The position numbers and the translations under genes were made by a program. Under the pieces are notes generated by a model, which had not been told where the DNA came from, did not search any database, and was given only the letters and a program-made list of their open reading frames with translations. From the NCBI GenBank assembly GCA_026397915.1, contig JAPLTX010000050.1, positions 43,567-107,566 on the forward strand: a DNA stretch of 64,000 nucleotides, read 5' to 3'. The first letter of the stretch is position 1; every line of letters starts with the position of its first letter. Shown in pieces: positions 44,903 to 54,185 of the stretch. The DNA is from Verrucomicrobiota bacterium. Lineage in GTDB: Bacteria; Verrucomicrobiota; Verrucomicrobiia; CAIQCK01.

Positions 44903-45555
44903 ACACCGTGCGGATTTTGATTGCGGACGATCATGACGTGGTGCGCGAGGGGCTGAAGACGCTGCTCGCCGCGCGCGCGGATTTCCGGGTTTGCGGTGAA
45001 GCCGCCACCGGCCGCGAGGCCGTCGCGAGGGCGCGGGAACTGAAGCCCCACGTGGTGGTGCTCGACTTCAGCATGCCGGAGTTGAACGGCCTTGAAGCCA
45101 CGCGCCAGATCCGCAAGGCGCTGCCCGATACCGAAGTGCTCATCCTGACCATGCACGACTCCGAAACACTGGCGCGCCAGGTGTTGGCGGCGGGCGCGCA
45201 CGGGTTCCTGCTCAAGACCCACGCGAAGCGCCAACTCGTTGCCGCCGTGGACGCGCTGGCGCAACACCGGCCGTTCTTCACCGGCAACCTCTCCGCGCTC
45301 GTGCTCGACGCGTTCCTGCATCCGGGCCAGCGCCCCGCAAAGACCGGCGTCCCCGCCGACCGGCTCACGCCGCGCGAGCGCGAGGTCGTCCAACTCATTG
45401 CCGAGGGCCGGACGAGCAAGGACATCGCGCTCCAGCTTGGCCTCAGCGTGAAGACCGCGGACGCGCACCGGGCCAACGTCATGCGCAAGCTCGACCTTCA
45501 TTCGGTGAGCGAGTTGGTGCTTTACGCCGTGCGCAACAAGATCGTGCAGGCGTAG
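44899..45555 (+). CDS. NarL/FixJ-family response regulator
   Basis: The 218-residue protein has a receiver (D56 in VVLDFSMPELNG, K in LLKTHAKRQL) and a LuxR-type helix-turn-helix (LTPREREVVQLIAEGRTSKD, VKTADAHRANVMRKLDLHS). It is probably the DNA-binding output of the preceding kinase cascade. Targets unknown. It ends the first four-gene signalling operon. Confidence 0.96.
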   Translation: MNTVRILIADDHDVVREGLKTLLAARADFRVCGEAATGREAVARARELKPHVVVLDFSMPELNGLEATRQIRKALPDTEVLILTMHDSETLARQVLAAGAHGFLLKTHAKRQLVAAVDALAQHRPFFTGNLSALVLDAFLHPGQRPAKTGVPADRLTPREREVVQLIAEGRTSKDIALQLGLSVKTADAHRANVMRKLDLHSVSELVLYAVRNKIVQA

Positions 45556-45556
45556 G

Positions 45557-45626
45557 GCCGAGTGGCGGGTGACGAGTGACGGGGCCTCGCGCCACCCGTC
45601 ACCCTTCACCCACTGCCTCGTCTAGG
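45557..45626. repeat. Inverted heptamer tandem-repeat element (GGGTGAC-type)
   Basis: GAGTGGC, GGGTGAC and GAGTGAC units are followed, after a short loop, by complementary GTCACCC, TTCACCC and ACTGCC units. It starts right after the NarL-type gene and could also act as its terminator-like hairpin. Confidence 0.7.
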
Positions 45627-45729
45627 GTGTTCTCCCTAGATAACTTTCCCTGCCCGTCTAGGTAATCGCTACAGTTCCCCTTCCGCCACGCGCGCGCGAT
45701 GGTTGGCCGTGTTCAACAAAGAACCGGCC

Positions 45730-46164
45730 ATGAAAAACGAAATATACACCAACGCTGGCGTGCAGAAACGCATTCGCACACTCATCGTGGACGACTCCGC
45801 CGTGTTCCGGAGCGCTGTTGGACGGCTCTTGGATTGTCTGCCGCACGTTGAGGTCGTTGGCATTGCCGAGGACGGGGGTTACGCACTGGCTCTGGTGGCG
45901 AGCCTGCAGCCGGACTTGGTGTTGATAGACATGGAAATGCCCCGGCTCAACGGCCTGCAGGCCACGCGGGAGATTCGCGCCGGGTTTCCCGATGTGCGCG
46001 TCATCATGATGACCCTCCACGATTCCGAGCAGTGGAAAGCCGCCGGCATTGCGTCGGGCGCGGACCGGTTCATCCCGAAACACTGTCTGGACGACGAATT
46101 GCCCGGCGCAATCGCGCAACTGTTTCCCGGCCGCGCCGGCGGAACCGAGGGTGAACGACCATGA
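45730..46164 (+). CDS. Single-domain response regulator
   Basis: ATG at 45730 gives 144 residues: one receiver with DD (21-22) and D67 in LVLIDMEMPRLNG, and Lys in FIPKHCLDDEL. There is no DNA-binding domain. Sequence is closer to NarL-type receivers than to the CheY-like one upstream. It overlaps the next kinase by 4 nt and is probably its partner. Confidence 0.94.
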   Translation: MKNEIYTNAGVQKRIRTLIVDDSAVFRSAVGRLLDCLPHVEVVGIAEDGGYALALVASLQPDLVLIDMEMPRLNGLQATREIRAGFPDVRVIMMTLHDSEQWKAAGIASGADRFIPKHCLDDELPGAIAQLFPGRAGGTEGERP

Positions 46165-48443
46165 CCGCCGCAAAAGCATGGTCAGACAATTCCGTGACCC
46201 GGCTGTGGCACTACGCGCTGGTGGTGGCCGCGGCGTGGACCTTGTTTGTCGCCGCCACGCTGGCGTGGAACCTGTTGGAGAACCGGCGCGATGCCTTGGA
46301 GGCGGGCCGGATCCAGGCGCGGCTGGCGTTTCAAAAGGACTTGGTGTTCCGCCACTGGGCGGCATTGCACGGCGGGGTTTACGTGCCGGTGACCAAGGAG
46401 ACGCCGCCGAATCCCTATCTGTCCCATATACCGGAACGGGACATCAAGACACCTTCGAACAAGCTGCTGACACTCGTCAATCCGGCCTACATGATGCGCC
46501 AGATGCACGAGTTGGGGCGCGAGCAGTTCGGTCACCTGAGCCACATCACAAGCCTGAAACCCATCCGGCCGGAGAATGCGGCGGACGCGTGGGAAACCAA
46601 CGCGCTGAAGGCGTTTGAGAAGGGCGTGACCGAAGTGTCCTCGGTGGAAACGATGGATGGCCAGCCTTACATGCGCCTGATGCGATCGCTGGTGACCGAG
46701 GGGAGTTGTTTGAAATGCCACGCGGCGCAAGGCTACAAAGAAGGCGGCATTCGCGGCGGCATTTCGATCTCGGTGCCAATAACCCCGTTGATGGACAACG
46801 CCAACCGGCAGTTGGCGCCACTGGCGGTCGGAAGCAGCCTTGTGTGGCTGATCGGCCTGAGTGCCGTTGGGTTCAGTGCCCGCCGCAAGCGACAGCGCAA
46901 CCTGGAGCGGGCCGTGGCAACCGAGGCGTTGCGCGCTTCCGAGGTCCGGTATCGCCGGCTCTTTGAGGCGGCCAGAGAAGGCATTTTGATTCTCGATGCC
47001 GAGACGGGAATGGTCGTTGATGTGAATCCGTTCTTGATCGAGATGTTGGGCTACTCACACGAGGTGTTCCTTGGCAAGAAGGTCTGGGAGCTTGGGTTCT
47101 TCAAGGACATCATCGCCAACCAGGACAACTTCGCAGAATTGCAGAAGAACGAATACATCCGTTACGAAGACATGGCGCTGGAAACCAGCGACGGGCAGCG
47201 GATCGAGGTAGAGTTCATCAGCAACGTCTATCTGGTGAACCACCACAAGGTGATCCAGTGCAACATCCGCGACATCTCCGAGGGCCACCGGGCGGCGGCA
47301 GTGTTACGCAAGAGCGAGGAGAAGCACCGGCTCCTGTTTGTAAGTTCGCGTGACGCCATCATGACCCTTGAGTCTCCTTTTTGGGTATTCACCTCCGGAA
47401 ACCCGGCCGCCCTGAAAATGTTTGGGGCGGAGAACGAGGAGGGGTTTATTTCTTACAGGCCGTGGGAACTCTCTCCCGAACGTCAGCCGGACGGGAGGGC
47501 GTCTGCCGAGGCAGCCAAGGAGATGATTGAGACGGCCTTGCACGAAGGCTTTCACTTCTTTGAGTGGACGCACCGGAGGATCGGCGGCGAGGAGTTCCCC
47601 GCTGACGTTCTCCTGACTCGAATGGAGCAGGATGGAAAGGTGATGCTCCAAGCCAGCGCCCGCGACATCACTGAACGCAAGCGGGTAACGGAGGAAATCC
47701 GCAAGCTCAACGCCGAACTGGAGCAGCGCGTCCACGAACGCACCGCACAACTCGAAATGGCCAACATGGAACTGGAGGCGTTCTCCTACAGCGTGTCGCA
47801 CGACCTGCGCGCGCCGCTGCGAAGCATCAACGGCTTCGCAAGCATCCTGACGGAGGATTACGCGCCGCGGCTCGACGAGGAAGGCCGCCGCCTGTTGGGG
47901 ACCATCTGTGGTGAAGCCAGCCGGATGGGCCAGATGATTGACGAACTGCTGTCGTTCGCGCGGCTCGGACGACAATCCATGCAAGTGGCGGAGACTGACA
48001 TGACGGCGTTGGCGCAAGGCGTGCTCGACCAATGCGCAGCCCAGGCATTGGACCGCAATATCCAGTTCAAGCTGCATCCGCTGCCGGCGGCACAGGGCGA
48101 CGCGGCCATGCTTTCCCATGTGTGGGTCAATCTCATTTCCAATGCCGTCAAATACACGCGCGGCAAGCCGGTGGCCGAGATCGAAATCATCGGCCGCGCC
48201 GACGGCAGTGACGGAATCGTTTACTGCGTGAAAGACAACGGCGCCGGTTTTGACATGAAGCATGTCCAGAAACTTTTCGGCGTGTTCCAACGATTGCACA
48301 ATGAATCCGATTTTGAAGGCACGGGCGTCGGTCTCGCGCTGGTGCAACGCATCGTTCAACGCCACGGGGGTCGCATCTGGGCAGAAGGGAAAGTCAACGA
48401 GGGCGCGACGTTTCACTTCACGCTACCTGCAAGCAAGGAATGA
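46161..48443 (+). CDS. Haem-motif sensor histidine kinase (Tll0287-like + PAS + HisKA)
   Basis: The 760 residues begin with a transmembrane helix (about 18-36). A periplasmic Tll0287-like (DUF3365) sensor domain follows with NPYLSHIPERDIKTPSNKLL and a CxxCH motif (CLKCH, 183-187), then a second helix (about 216-238). Two PAS domains and a HisKA domain with H547 (SYSVSHDLRAPLRSINGF) follow, then HATPase_c (NAVKYTRG, GTGVGLAL). The CxxCH motif is the covalent haem c attachment signature, so the sensor could respond to redox or a gas; this is inference. Its partner is probably the receiver just upstream. Confidence 0.92.
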   Translation: MTAAKAWSDNSVTRLWHYALVVAAAWTLFVAATLAWNLLENRRDALEAGRIQARLAFQKDLVFRHWAALHGGVYVPVTKETPPNPYLSHIPERDIKTPSNKLLTLVNPAYMMRQMHELGREQFGHLSHITSLKPIRPENAADAWETNALKAFEKGVTEVSSVETMDGQPYMRLMRSLVTEGSCLKCHAAQGYKEGGIRGGISISVPITPLMDNANRQLAPLAVGSSLVWLIGLSAVGFSARRKRQRNLERAVATEALRASEVRYRRLFEAAREGILILDAETGMVVDVNPFLIEMLGYSHEVFLGKKVWELGFFKDIIANQDNFAELQKNEYIRYEDMALETSDGQRIEVEFISNVYLVNHHKVIQCNIRDISEGHRAAAVLRKSEEKHRLLFVSSRDAIMTLESPFWVFTSGNPAALKMFGAENEEGFISYRPWELSPERQPDGRASAEAAKEMIETALHEGFHFFEWTHRRIGGEEFPADVLLTRMEQDGKVMLQASARDITERKRVTEEIRKLNAELEQRVHERTAQLEMANMELEAFSYSVSHDLRAPLRSINGFASILTEDYAPRLDEEGRRLLGTICGEASRMGQMIDELLSFARLGRQSMQVAETDMTALAQGVLDQCAAQALDRNIQFKLHPLPAAQGDAAMLSHVWVNLISNAVKYTRGKPVAEIEIIGRADGSDGIVYCVKDNGAGFDMKHVQKLFGVFQRLHNESDFEGTGVGLALVQRIVQRHGGRIWAEGKVNEGATFHFTLPASKE

Positions 48444-48489
48444 CTGTGGACGAAATAAACGAATCCAAAACTCTCTCAGTCAATCAGGG

Positions 48490-48510
48490 TCCTGGAGGCG
48501 GGTGATGGCG
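48490..48510 (-). pseudogene. Fragment of the 3' end of ymdB (21-nt direct repeat)
   Basis: These 21 bases are identical to 49787-49807 within the last codons of ymdB (encoding AITRLQE), and similarity continues about 13 nt further. The segment between the two copies holds a small membrane gene and the VPEGG-CTERM gene, as if it had inserted at the end of ymdB. Confidence 0.5.
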
Positions 48511-48579
48511 TGGTCGCGACCGGGGATGTCGCATCAATGCCCCGCGACGTCGTCCGGCTCTGCGCGCCGCCCAAGGCGC

Positions 48580-48696
48580 TCAGGGTATTGCTGCCACAGC
48601 CTTGACGACCAGAATGGCTAGGATGGCGATCAGGGACATCACCAATCCAAACACCACCAACGCCAGCCCGCGGTTGTTCAATTGTTTCGTCATCAT
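48580..48696 (-). CDS. 38-aa single-helix membrane protein
   Basis: A frame opening ATGATGACGAAACAATTG encodes MMTKQLNNRGLALVVFGLV and a hydrophobic stretch to the end (residues 10-37). A GGAGAC ribosome binding site lies 8 nt before the first ATG. Its length and good start suggest a real small protein. It stands alone between the signalling operon and the VPEGG-CTERM gene. Function unknown; a lone stop-to-stop frame by chance is possible. Confidence 0.55.
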   Translation of the reverse strand: MMTKQLNNRGLALVVFGLVMSLIAILAILVVKAVAAIP

Positions 48697-48792
48697 GATG
48701 CTTGTCTCCATCTTTCCGCCTCGGAAGCAGGTCGCGAGTCCGTTAAGCCTTTAGCTTCCGCTCGGACCCGCTACCTTTGCGATGAAAATTGC

Positions 48793-49533
48793 TTACTGTT
48801 TCCGCATCAACACCAGTCCACCCACCGCCATGCCAAGCAGGCCGATCGTGACGCCACCTTCCGGCACCGAGCCGCCACCGCGAACCGGATCAATCAGGCC
48901 CTGGCCCACATTGCCGGGGAATCCGCTCGGATTTGGCCTCAGCCAGTAGTTGTTGATCGGCACGTAGCCCGAGCCGCTCAACGACGCCAGATACGTGCTG
49001 GCATCGGCCAGCATCGCTTGGTCGGTGACCGAGATCACTCGGAAATTACCGCTGTTGAAATTGAAGTTGCCTTGTTGCAGCCCGGTGCTGTCATACAGAC
49101 TCTTCCAGACGGCCAATTGAAGCCCCGCACCCGCCACCGGGTCCGCCGAAGCCGCTGCCCCATACTTATCCACCAAGAACGCGGCATTCTGGAAACCGCC
49201 AACGCCCCAAGGATTGCTGGGATCCAATCCCGTTTGGCCTGCGCCCAGAATCCGGTCAAAATTGGCCGACTGTGGAACATTCAGAGCGCCCCTCAAATCG
49301 GTGCAATAGGTCCAGATGGATTGATGTCCCACTCCCACAGAAGTATCAGCCGTGGTGAGATGGATGGCCGTGGCCGTCTCGTTGGCATACTGAACCCCGC
49401 GCAGGGTCACGGTGGCCTTATAGTTCCAGCTTTCAACATTGTCCACGCTGTAACTGATGGCATGGCTGGTGGTCGTCGACAGGGCCAGAACCAATGCCAT
49501 TCCAGTAGTAAGCTTGTTCAGTATTGCATTCAT
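48793..49533 (-). CDS. VPEGG-type CTERM-anchored surface protein
   Basis: The 246 residues have a signal peptide (TTGMALVLALSTTTSHA). The C-terminus VPEGGVTIGLLGMAVGGLVL followed by MRKQ is a PEP-CTERM-like tripartite sorting signal (motif, helix, basic tail), closest to the VPDSG/VPDGG form known in Verrucomicrobiota. The mature domain resembles choice-of-anchor or PEP-CTERM proteins (WTYCTDLRGALNVP, NAAFLVDKYG). Its function and the exosortase that would process it are not in the window. The gene may sit on an inserted segment next to ymdB. Confidence 0.85.
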   Translation of the reverse strand: MNAILNKLTTGMALVLALSTTTSHAISYSVDNVESWNYKATVTLRGVQYANETATAIHLTTADTSVGVGHQSIWTYCTDLRGALNVPQSANFDRILGAGQTGLDPSNPWGVGGFQNAAFLVDKYGAAASADPVAGAGLQLAVWKSLYDSTGLQQGNFNFNSGNFRVISVTDQAMLADASTYLASLSGSGYVPINNYWLRPNPSGFPGNVGQGLIDPVRGGGSVPEGGVTIGLLGMAVGGLVLMRKQ

Positions 49534-49776
49534 GGCACTGAATAACGCAGGGGGCGTGCCAAGCCGGGATCAGCGAAGGATGACCCGCTCGCGGAGTGCG
49601 ATTTACCGAGGATTTCTAGCGAACAATCCCGTTTTAGGCTCAACCGCCTACATCGTGCAGGGCGAGGTTGTTTGCAATCTCACCGTGCATTGCCATTGCA
49701 AATGCGACGCGGACTACAGTTGGAAGGCGGGAGACAGCGGAAGGCGAAATTGAAAGATGGGAGGCGATCAGCCGGC

Positions 49777-50556
49777 TCAGGCGTGTTCCTGGAGGCGGGT
49801 GATGGCGCGGGCGCGGCCGGTGGCGTCGTCCACGTCCACAATGGCACCGTGCAGCATCACGCGGTCCTGGGCGATTCTAAACCGCTGGGGCATCTGCGTA
49901 ACGAAGCGGCGGATGATCGGCTCGATCTCGCGGCCAAGGATGGATTCCTGCGGGCCGGTGAAGCCGGCGTCGCTGAGGAAGGCGGTGCCGCCGGGGAAGA
50001 TTTGTTCGTCGGCCGTCTGGACATGGGTGTGGGTGCCGATGACTGCGCTGACGCGCCCGTCGAGATAGCGGCCAAGGGCGATCTTCTCGCTGGTGGCCTC
50101 GGCGTGGATGTCCACGAGGATGATGCGAGTCTGCTCGCGAAGATGGGTGACGAGGGCGTCGGCAACGGTGAAGGGGTTTTCCAGCGCGGCCATGAAGGTG
50201 CGGCCCTGGAGGTTGATGACGCCGATGGGCGATTTGCCAGAACAATTCCAAACGATGGAGCCGCGACCGGCCACGCCCGCAGGATAGTTGGCTGGGCGCA
50301 GGATGCGCGGCTCCTTCCCAATATCAGCAACGAATTCCTTCTGGTCCCAGACATGGTCGCCGCTGGTGACAATGTCCACGCCGGCGTCAAAGAGTTCGCG
50401 CGCCGTTTGCAGCGTCAGTCCCCTGCCGCCGGCCATGTTCTCTCCGTTGGCGATGATGTAGTCGAGTTTGTGGCGCTCGCGCAGCAACCGGCAAAGGCTC
50501 ACGACCGCCGCGCGGCCCGGCTCGCCTACGATGTCGCCGATGAAGAGTAGTTTCAT
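49777..50556 (-). CDS. ymdB: YmdB family metallophosphoesterase
   Basis: The 259-residue protein has the metallophosphoesterase signatures LFIGDIVGEPGR, IIANGENMAGG, TSGDHVWD and VDIHAEATSEK. YmdB acts as a 2',3'-cyclic nucleotide phosphodiesterase that affects RNase Y regulons in Bacillus. It lies downstream of rny, as in Bacillus, with an inverted heptamer element in between. Its last codons are duplicated at 48490. Confidence 0.94.
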   Translation of the reverse strand: MKLLFIGDIVGEPGRAAVVSLCRLLRERHKLDYIIANGENMAGGRGLTLQTARELFDAGVDIVTSGDHVWDQKEFVADIGKEPRILRPANYPAGVAGRGSIVWNCSGKSPIGVINLQGRTFMAALENPFTVADALVTHLREQTRIILVDIHAEATSEKIALGRYLDGRVSAVIGTHTHVQTADEQIFPGGTAFLSDAGFTGPQESILGREIEPIIRRFVTQMPQRFRIAQDRVMLHGAIVDVDDATGRARAITRLQEHA

Positions 50557-50560
50557 GCTG

Positions 50561-50643
50561 CGTAAGGAGTATTGCGTATTGCGTATTGCGTAAAGCTCAG
50601 AAATCGCCCGGTCATCCTACGCAATACGGAATACGCAATACGT
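50561..50643. repeat. Inverted heptamer tandem-repeat element (GTATTGC-type)
   Basis: The left arm has GTATTGC three times plus GTAAAGC; the right arm has GCAATAC, GGAATAC, GCAATAC. It fills the ymdB-rny gap and ends at the rny stop. Confidence 0.85.
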
Positions 50644-50644
50644 T

Positions 50645-52216
50645 TCACTTCGCATACTCCACCACTCGCATCTCACGCATTACCGTCACCTTGATCTGGC
50701 TCGGATAACGCAGCTCGCGCTCGATCTTGCGGGCGATGTCGCGGGCCAGCAGCGTGGCGGCATTGTCGTCCACCTTGCCCGGCTCGACAATGACGCGGAT
50801 TTCGCGGCCGGCCTGGATGGCGTAGCTGCGCTCGACGCCGGGGAACGCGTTGGTCAGCGCCTCGAGTTTGCCGAGCCGCTCCAGATAGACGGCGGCGGAC
50901 TCGGAGCGCGCGCCGGGCCGCGAGGCGGAGATGGCGTCGCCAGCGCTGGCGAGGACGCCATAGATGTTCGGCTCAGCCTCTTCGTGGTGGGATGCAATGG
51001 CGGCAACGACCTCGGCGGGTTCGTCATACTTGCGGAGCAGTTCCGCGCCGACGATGGCGTGCGAGCCTTCCGTCTCGGCGCTGACGGCCTTGCCGATATC
51101 GTGCAGGAGGCCGATGCGCTTGGCGAGCGGCACGTCGAGTTTCAACTCCCCCGCCATCGCGCCGACGAGCTGTGAGACTTCGACACCGTGGTCGAGAACA
51201 TTCTGAGCGTAGCTGTGGCGGAATTTCAGGCGGCCGAGCACCTTGACGATTTCGGGGTGAACATTCTGGACACCGGCGCGTGCGCAGGCCTCTTCGCCGG
51301 CCTGGCGGACCGTTTCCTCCATATCAGCCGCGGCTTTTTGCACAACCTCCTCGATGCGGCCAGGATTGATGCGTCCGTCGGCCACCAGTTGCGTCAGGGC
51401 CACGCGCGCGATCTCGCGGCGGACCGGTTCGTAGCCGGAGAGCACGACGACCTGGGGCGTCTCGTCAATGATCAATGAGACGCCGGTGGCGGCCTCGAAC
51501 GCGCGGATGTTGCGGCCGTCGCGACCGATGATGCGGCCTTTCATCTCCTCGCTCGGTAGCGGCACGGAGGTCGTGGTGGTTTCATTGACGTGATGGGCCG
51601 CGCAACGCTGGATGGCAATGGTGATGAGCCGCTTGGCTTCGCGCTCGGCGTCGGCGCGGGCCTGCTGTGTCGTGCGCCGCACCAGCGCGGCGGCATCGGC
51701 CTGCGCATCAAGCTCGACGCGATGGAGCAACTGCCGGCGAGCCTCGTCGGGCGACAGACCAGAGAGACGGTGCAGTTCGTCGCGCTGCTGCTGAATCAAC
51801 GCCTGTGCGGCGGCTTTCAACTTGTCGAGTTCGCCAAGGCGCGCGGCAATCTTCAAGTCGGACTCGCGCAATTCCTCCTCACGGCGGATCAACGTCTCCA
51901 GCTTCTCCTGCAAGCTGGCCTCACGACCAATGAGGCGTTTTTCCTTGTCGTCCAGCTCGGCACGCCTGGTCGTGGTCTGCTTTTCAAAATCTTCACGAGC
52001 CGTCACCGCCGCGTTCCTGGCGGTCACCTCGGCGGCGCGGCGCAGTGAATCAGCGTCGCGCTCGGCGTTCTCCACCAGGCTCCGCGCCTCGCGTTGCGCG
52101 GCCCTGAGCCGCCAGCGGTTGACGATGCGATGGCCCCAGTAGCCCGCCATCACCCAGAGTATCGCCTGGGTCAGCACAAGCACCTGGTAAGCGTTCTCAA
52201 TCAAAAACCGTCTCAT
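50645..52216 (-). CDS. rny: Ribonuclease Y
   Basis: RNase Y starts mRNA decay at the membrane. ATG at 52216 (MRRFLIENAY) gives 523 residues: an N-terminal transmembrane helix, a long coiled coil (about 35-190), a KH domain with IKGRIIGRDGRNIRAFEAAT-like GRDGRN, and an HD domain with LLHDIGKAVSAE and IASHHEEAEP. A GTG-free longer frame at 52231 adds MEGTR but no better start. The 4-nt overlap with the upstream 5-FCL gene suggests coupling. Confidence 0.95.
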   Translation of the reverse strand: MRRFLIENAYQVLVLTQAILWVMAGYWGHRIVNRWRLRAAQREARSLVENAERDADSLRRAAEVTARNAAVTAREDFEKQTTTRRAELDDKEKRLIGREASLQEKLETLIRREEELRESDLKIAARLGELDKLKAAAQALIQQQRDELHRLSGLSPDEARRQLLHRVELDAQADAAALVRRTTQQARADAEREAKRLITIAIQRCAAHHVNETTTTSVPLPSEEMKGRIIGRDGRNIRAFEAATGVSLIIDETPQVVVLSGYEPVRREIARVALTQLVADGRINPGRIEEVVQKAAADMEETVRQAGEEACARAGVQNVHPEIVKVLGRLKFRHSYAQNVLDHGVEVSQLVGAMAGELKLDVPLAKRIGLLHDIGKAVSAETEGSHAIVGAELLRKYDEPAEVVAAIASHHEEAEPNIYGVLASAGDAISASRPGARSESAAVYLERLGKLEALTNAFPGVERSYAIQAGREIRVIVEPGKVDDNAATLLARDIARKIERELRYPSQIKVTVMREMRVVEYAK

Positions 52217-52803
52217 GCGTGTTCCCTCCAATAAACCGCGTTCTCGGCAACGACGACGTCCATCGGCACGTCCTTGGGCGCGTGCGGCACGCTCGGTTGA
52301 ATCTGGCAGTCGAATGCCACTGCTATCTTCAGTCCGCCGAAATGCTTCAACATTTCGTCGTAGAAACCTTTGCCATAACCGAGCCGATGTCCCTGCGCGT
52401 CGAACGCCACGCCCGGCACAATCGCAACGTCCGCCGGCCGGTCGGGCGTCCTCCGCGTGTGCGGTTCAAGAATGCCGAGCTTGCCGGCCGCCAGATCGCG
52501 CTCCAGATCACAGATATGACTCGGCTGATAACGCCGTTGCTCTGCGTGGTAAGCCGGCACGTGGATATGTTTGCCGGCGGCGAGCCAGTCGCGCACAAGC
52601 TGGTGCGTCTGGACTTCATTCCCATGCGACAGATAACAGAAGATCGTTTGCGCCTCGCGAACCGCCGGCAACGCCAGCAGTCGCATAGCAATTTGCCGGC
52701 TGCGGCGCGCGACTTCGTCCGCAGACAGTGCGCCGCGCAACGCCAACACCCGCTCGCGGAGCGCGCGCTTTTCGGCGAAGAGGTTGGATGGCGCAGCGGT
52801 CAT
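52213..52803 (-). CDS. 5-formyltetrahydrofolate cyclo-ligase
   Basis: This 196-residue enzyme converts 5-formyl-THF to 5,10-methenyl-THF using ATP. Conserved features: KRALRERVLALRGAL, FCYLSHGNEVQT, PGVAFDAQGHRLGYGKGFYD. It overlaps rny by 4 nt and starts 4 nt inside the end of rarA, so it belongs to the same transcript. Confidence 0.94.
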   Translation of the reverse strand: MTAAPSNLFAEKRALRERVLALRGALSADEVARRSRQIAMRLLALPAVREAQTIFCYLSHGNEVQTHQLVRDWLAAGKHIHVPAYHAEQRRYQPSHICDLERDLAAGKLGILEPHTRRTPDRPADVAIVPGVAFDAQGHRLGYGKGFYDEMLKHFGGLKIAVAFDCQIQPSVPHAPKDVPMDVVVAENAVYWREHA

Positions 52804-54185
52804 GCCGGTTTCCTTGTCTGGAGCTTCGCCCGCCAGTCGGCGAGCCGCCGCTGCACTTCGCGCTCGAAGCCGCGGTCGGTCGGCTTGTAGTAACTGCGCG
52901 CCTCCGTCAAGTGCTTCTGGGGCGCGATGCCGCCTTCGTGGTCGTGGGCGTATTGATAACCGACGCCGTGGCCGAGTCGCTCGGCCCCCTTGTAATGCGT
53001 GTCCTTGAGATGATCAGGCACGTCGAGCGTGCGGCCTTTTTCCACGTCAGCCATCGCGGTCCAGATACCCATTGCGCTGGCGTTGCTCTTCGGCGCGGTG
53101 GCGATATAGATCGCCGCCTGCGCCAGCGGCAACTGCGCCTCCGGCATCCCAACAAACTCCACCGCCTGTTGTGCCGCGCTCGCAATGACCAGCGCCTGCG
53201 GGTCGGCCATGCCGACATCTTCCGCCGCGCAAATGACGATGCGCCGCGCTAGAAAGCGGATGTCCTCGCCAGCGACGAGCATCTTCGCCAGCCAGTAAAG
53301 CGCTGCGTCGGGGTCGCTGCCACGCATGGACTTGATGAACGCGCTGATGGTGTCGTAGTGCGCGTCCTCGTCGCCGTCATAGACAACGGCTTTCTTCTGA
53401 ATGCTCTCTTCGGCGACAGCCTTCGTGAAGTGAATCACGTCGGCGGCGTCCGGCGGCGTGGTGAGCACGCCAATCTCCAATGAGTTGAGCGCCTTGCGGG
53501 CGTCACCGTCGCTGGCAGTCGCGAGATGCTCCATTGCATCGGCGTCAATCTGCACGCGATGTTTACCGAGCCCGCGCTCGGCGTCCGCGAGCGCACGCTG
53601 CAACAGCGACTGGATGTCTGCGCCGGCGAGCGGCTTCAGCTCGAACATCTGCGATCGCGAGACGAGCGGCGCGTTGACGTAGAAGAGCGGGTTGTGCGTT
53701 GTCGCACCGATGAGCCGGACGGTGCCATTCTCCACGTCGGGCAACAGCACGTCTTGCTGCGCTTTGTTGAAGCGGTGGATTTCGTCAATGAAGAGGATCG
53801 TCTTCTGGCCGGTGTTGGCGAGGCGGTTGGCGGCGGTCGCCACGACGCGGCGGATGTCCGCGACGTTGCTCTCGACGCCGCTGAGCCGCTCGAAGCGCGA
53901 CTGCGTGGCGTTGGCGATGATCTGCGCGAGCGAGGTCTTGCCGGTGCCCGGCGGCCCCCAGAGCAGGATGGAGGCGATGCGATCGGCCTGGATGGCGCGG
54001 CGGAGAAGTTTGCCGGGGCCAAGGACATGGCTCTGGCCGGCGTATTCCTCCAACGTGCGGGGCCGCATTCGGGTCGCCAGCGGTTCTGGGCGGGCCGAAG
54101 CGGGCCGTTCTTCCGCGGGTTCACGCGGCGCGGGCGGGTTGCTCACGCGGTCGGGACCGCTCTGTTGAAATAGGTCCTTGCTCAT
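52800..54185 (-). CDS. rarA: Replication-associated recombination protein A (RarA/MgsA)
   Basis: RarA is an AAA+ ATPase related to clamp loaders that acts at stalled forks. ATG at 54185 (MSKDLFQQSGPD) gives 461 residues. Features: TLEEYAGQSHVLGPGKLLRR, Walker A WGPPGTGKTS, Walker B LFIDEIHRFNKAQQD, and the C-terminal tetramerisation domain (YDGDEDAHYDTISAFIKSMR, AIYIATAPKSNA). It is the first gene of the rarA-fau-rny-ymdB run. Confidence 0.95.
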   Translation of the reverse strand: MSKDLFQQSGPDRVSNPPAPREPAEERPASARPEPLATRMRPRTLEEYAGQSHVLGPGKLLRRAIQADRIASILLWGPPGTGKTSLAQIIANATQSRFERLSGVESNVADIRRVVATAANRLANTGQKTILFIDEIHRFNKAQQDVLLPDVENGTVRLIGATTHNPLFYVNAPLVSRSQMFELKPLAGADIQSLLQRALADAERGLGKHRVQIDADAMEHLATASDGDARKALNSLEIGVLTTPPDAADVIHFTKAVAEESIQKKAVVYDGDEDAHYDTISAFIKSMRGSDPDAALYWLAKMLVAGEDIRFLARRIVICAAEDVGMADPQALVIASAAQQAVEFVGMPEAQLPLAQAAIYIATAPKSNASAMGIWTAMADVEKGRTLDVPDHLKDTHYKGAERLGHGVGYQYAHDHEGGIAPQKHLTEARSYYKPTDRGFEREVQRRLADWRAKLQTRKPA

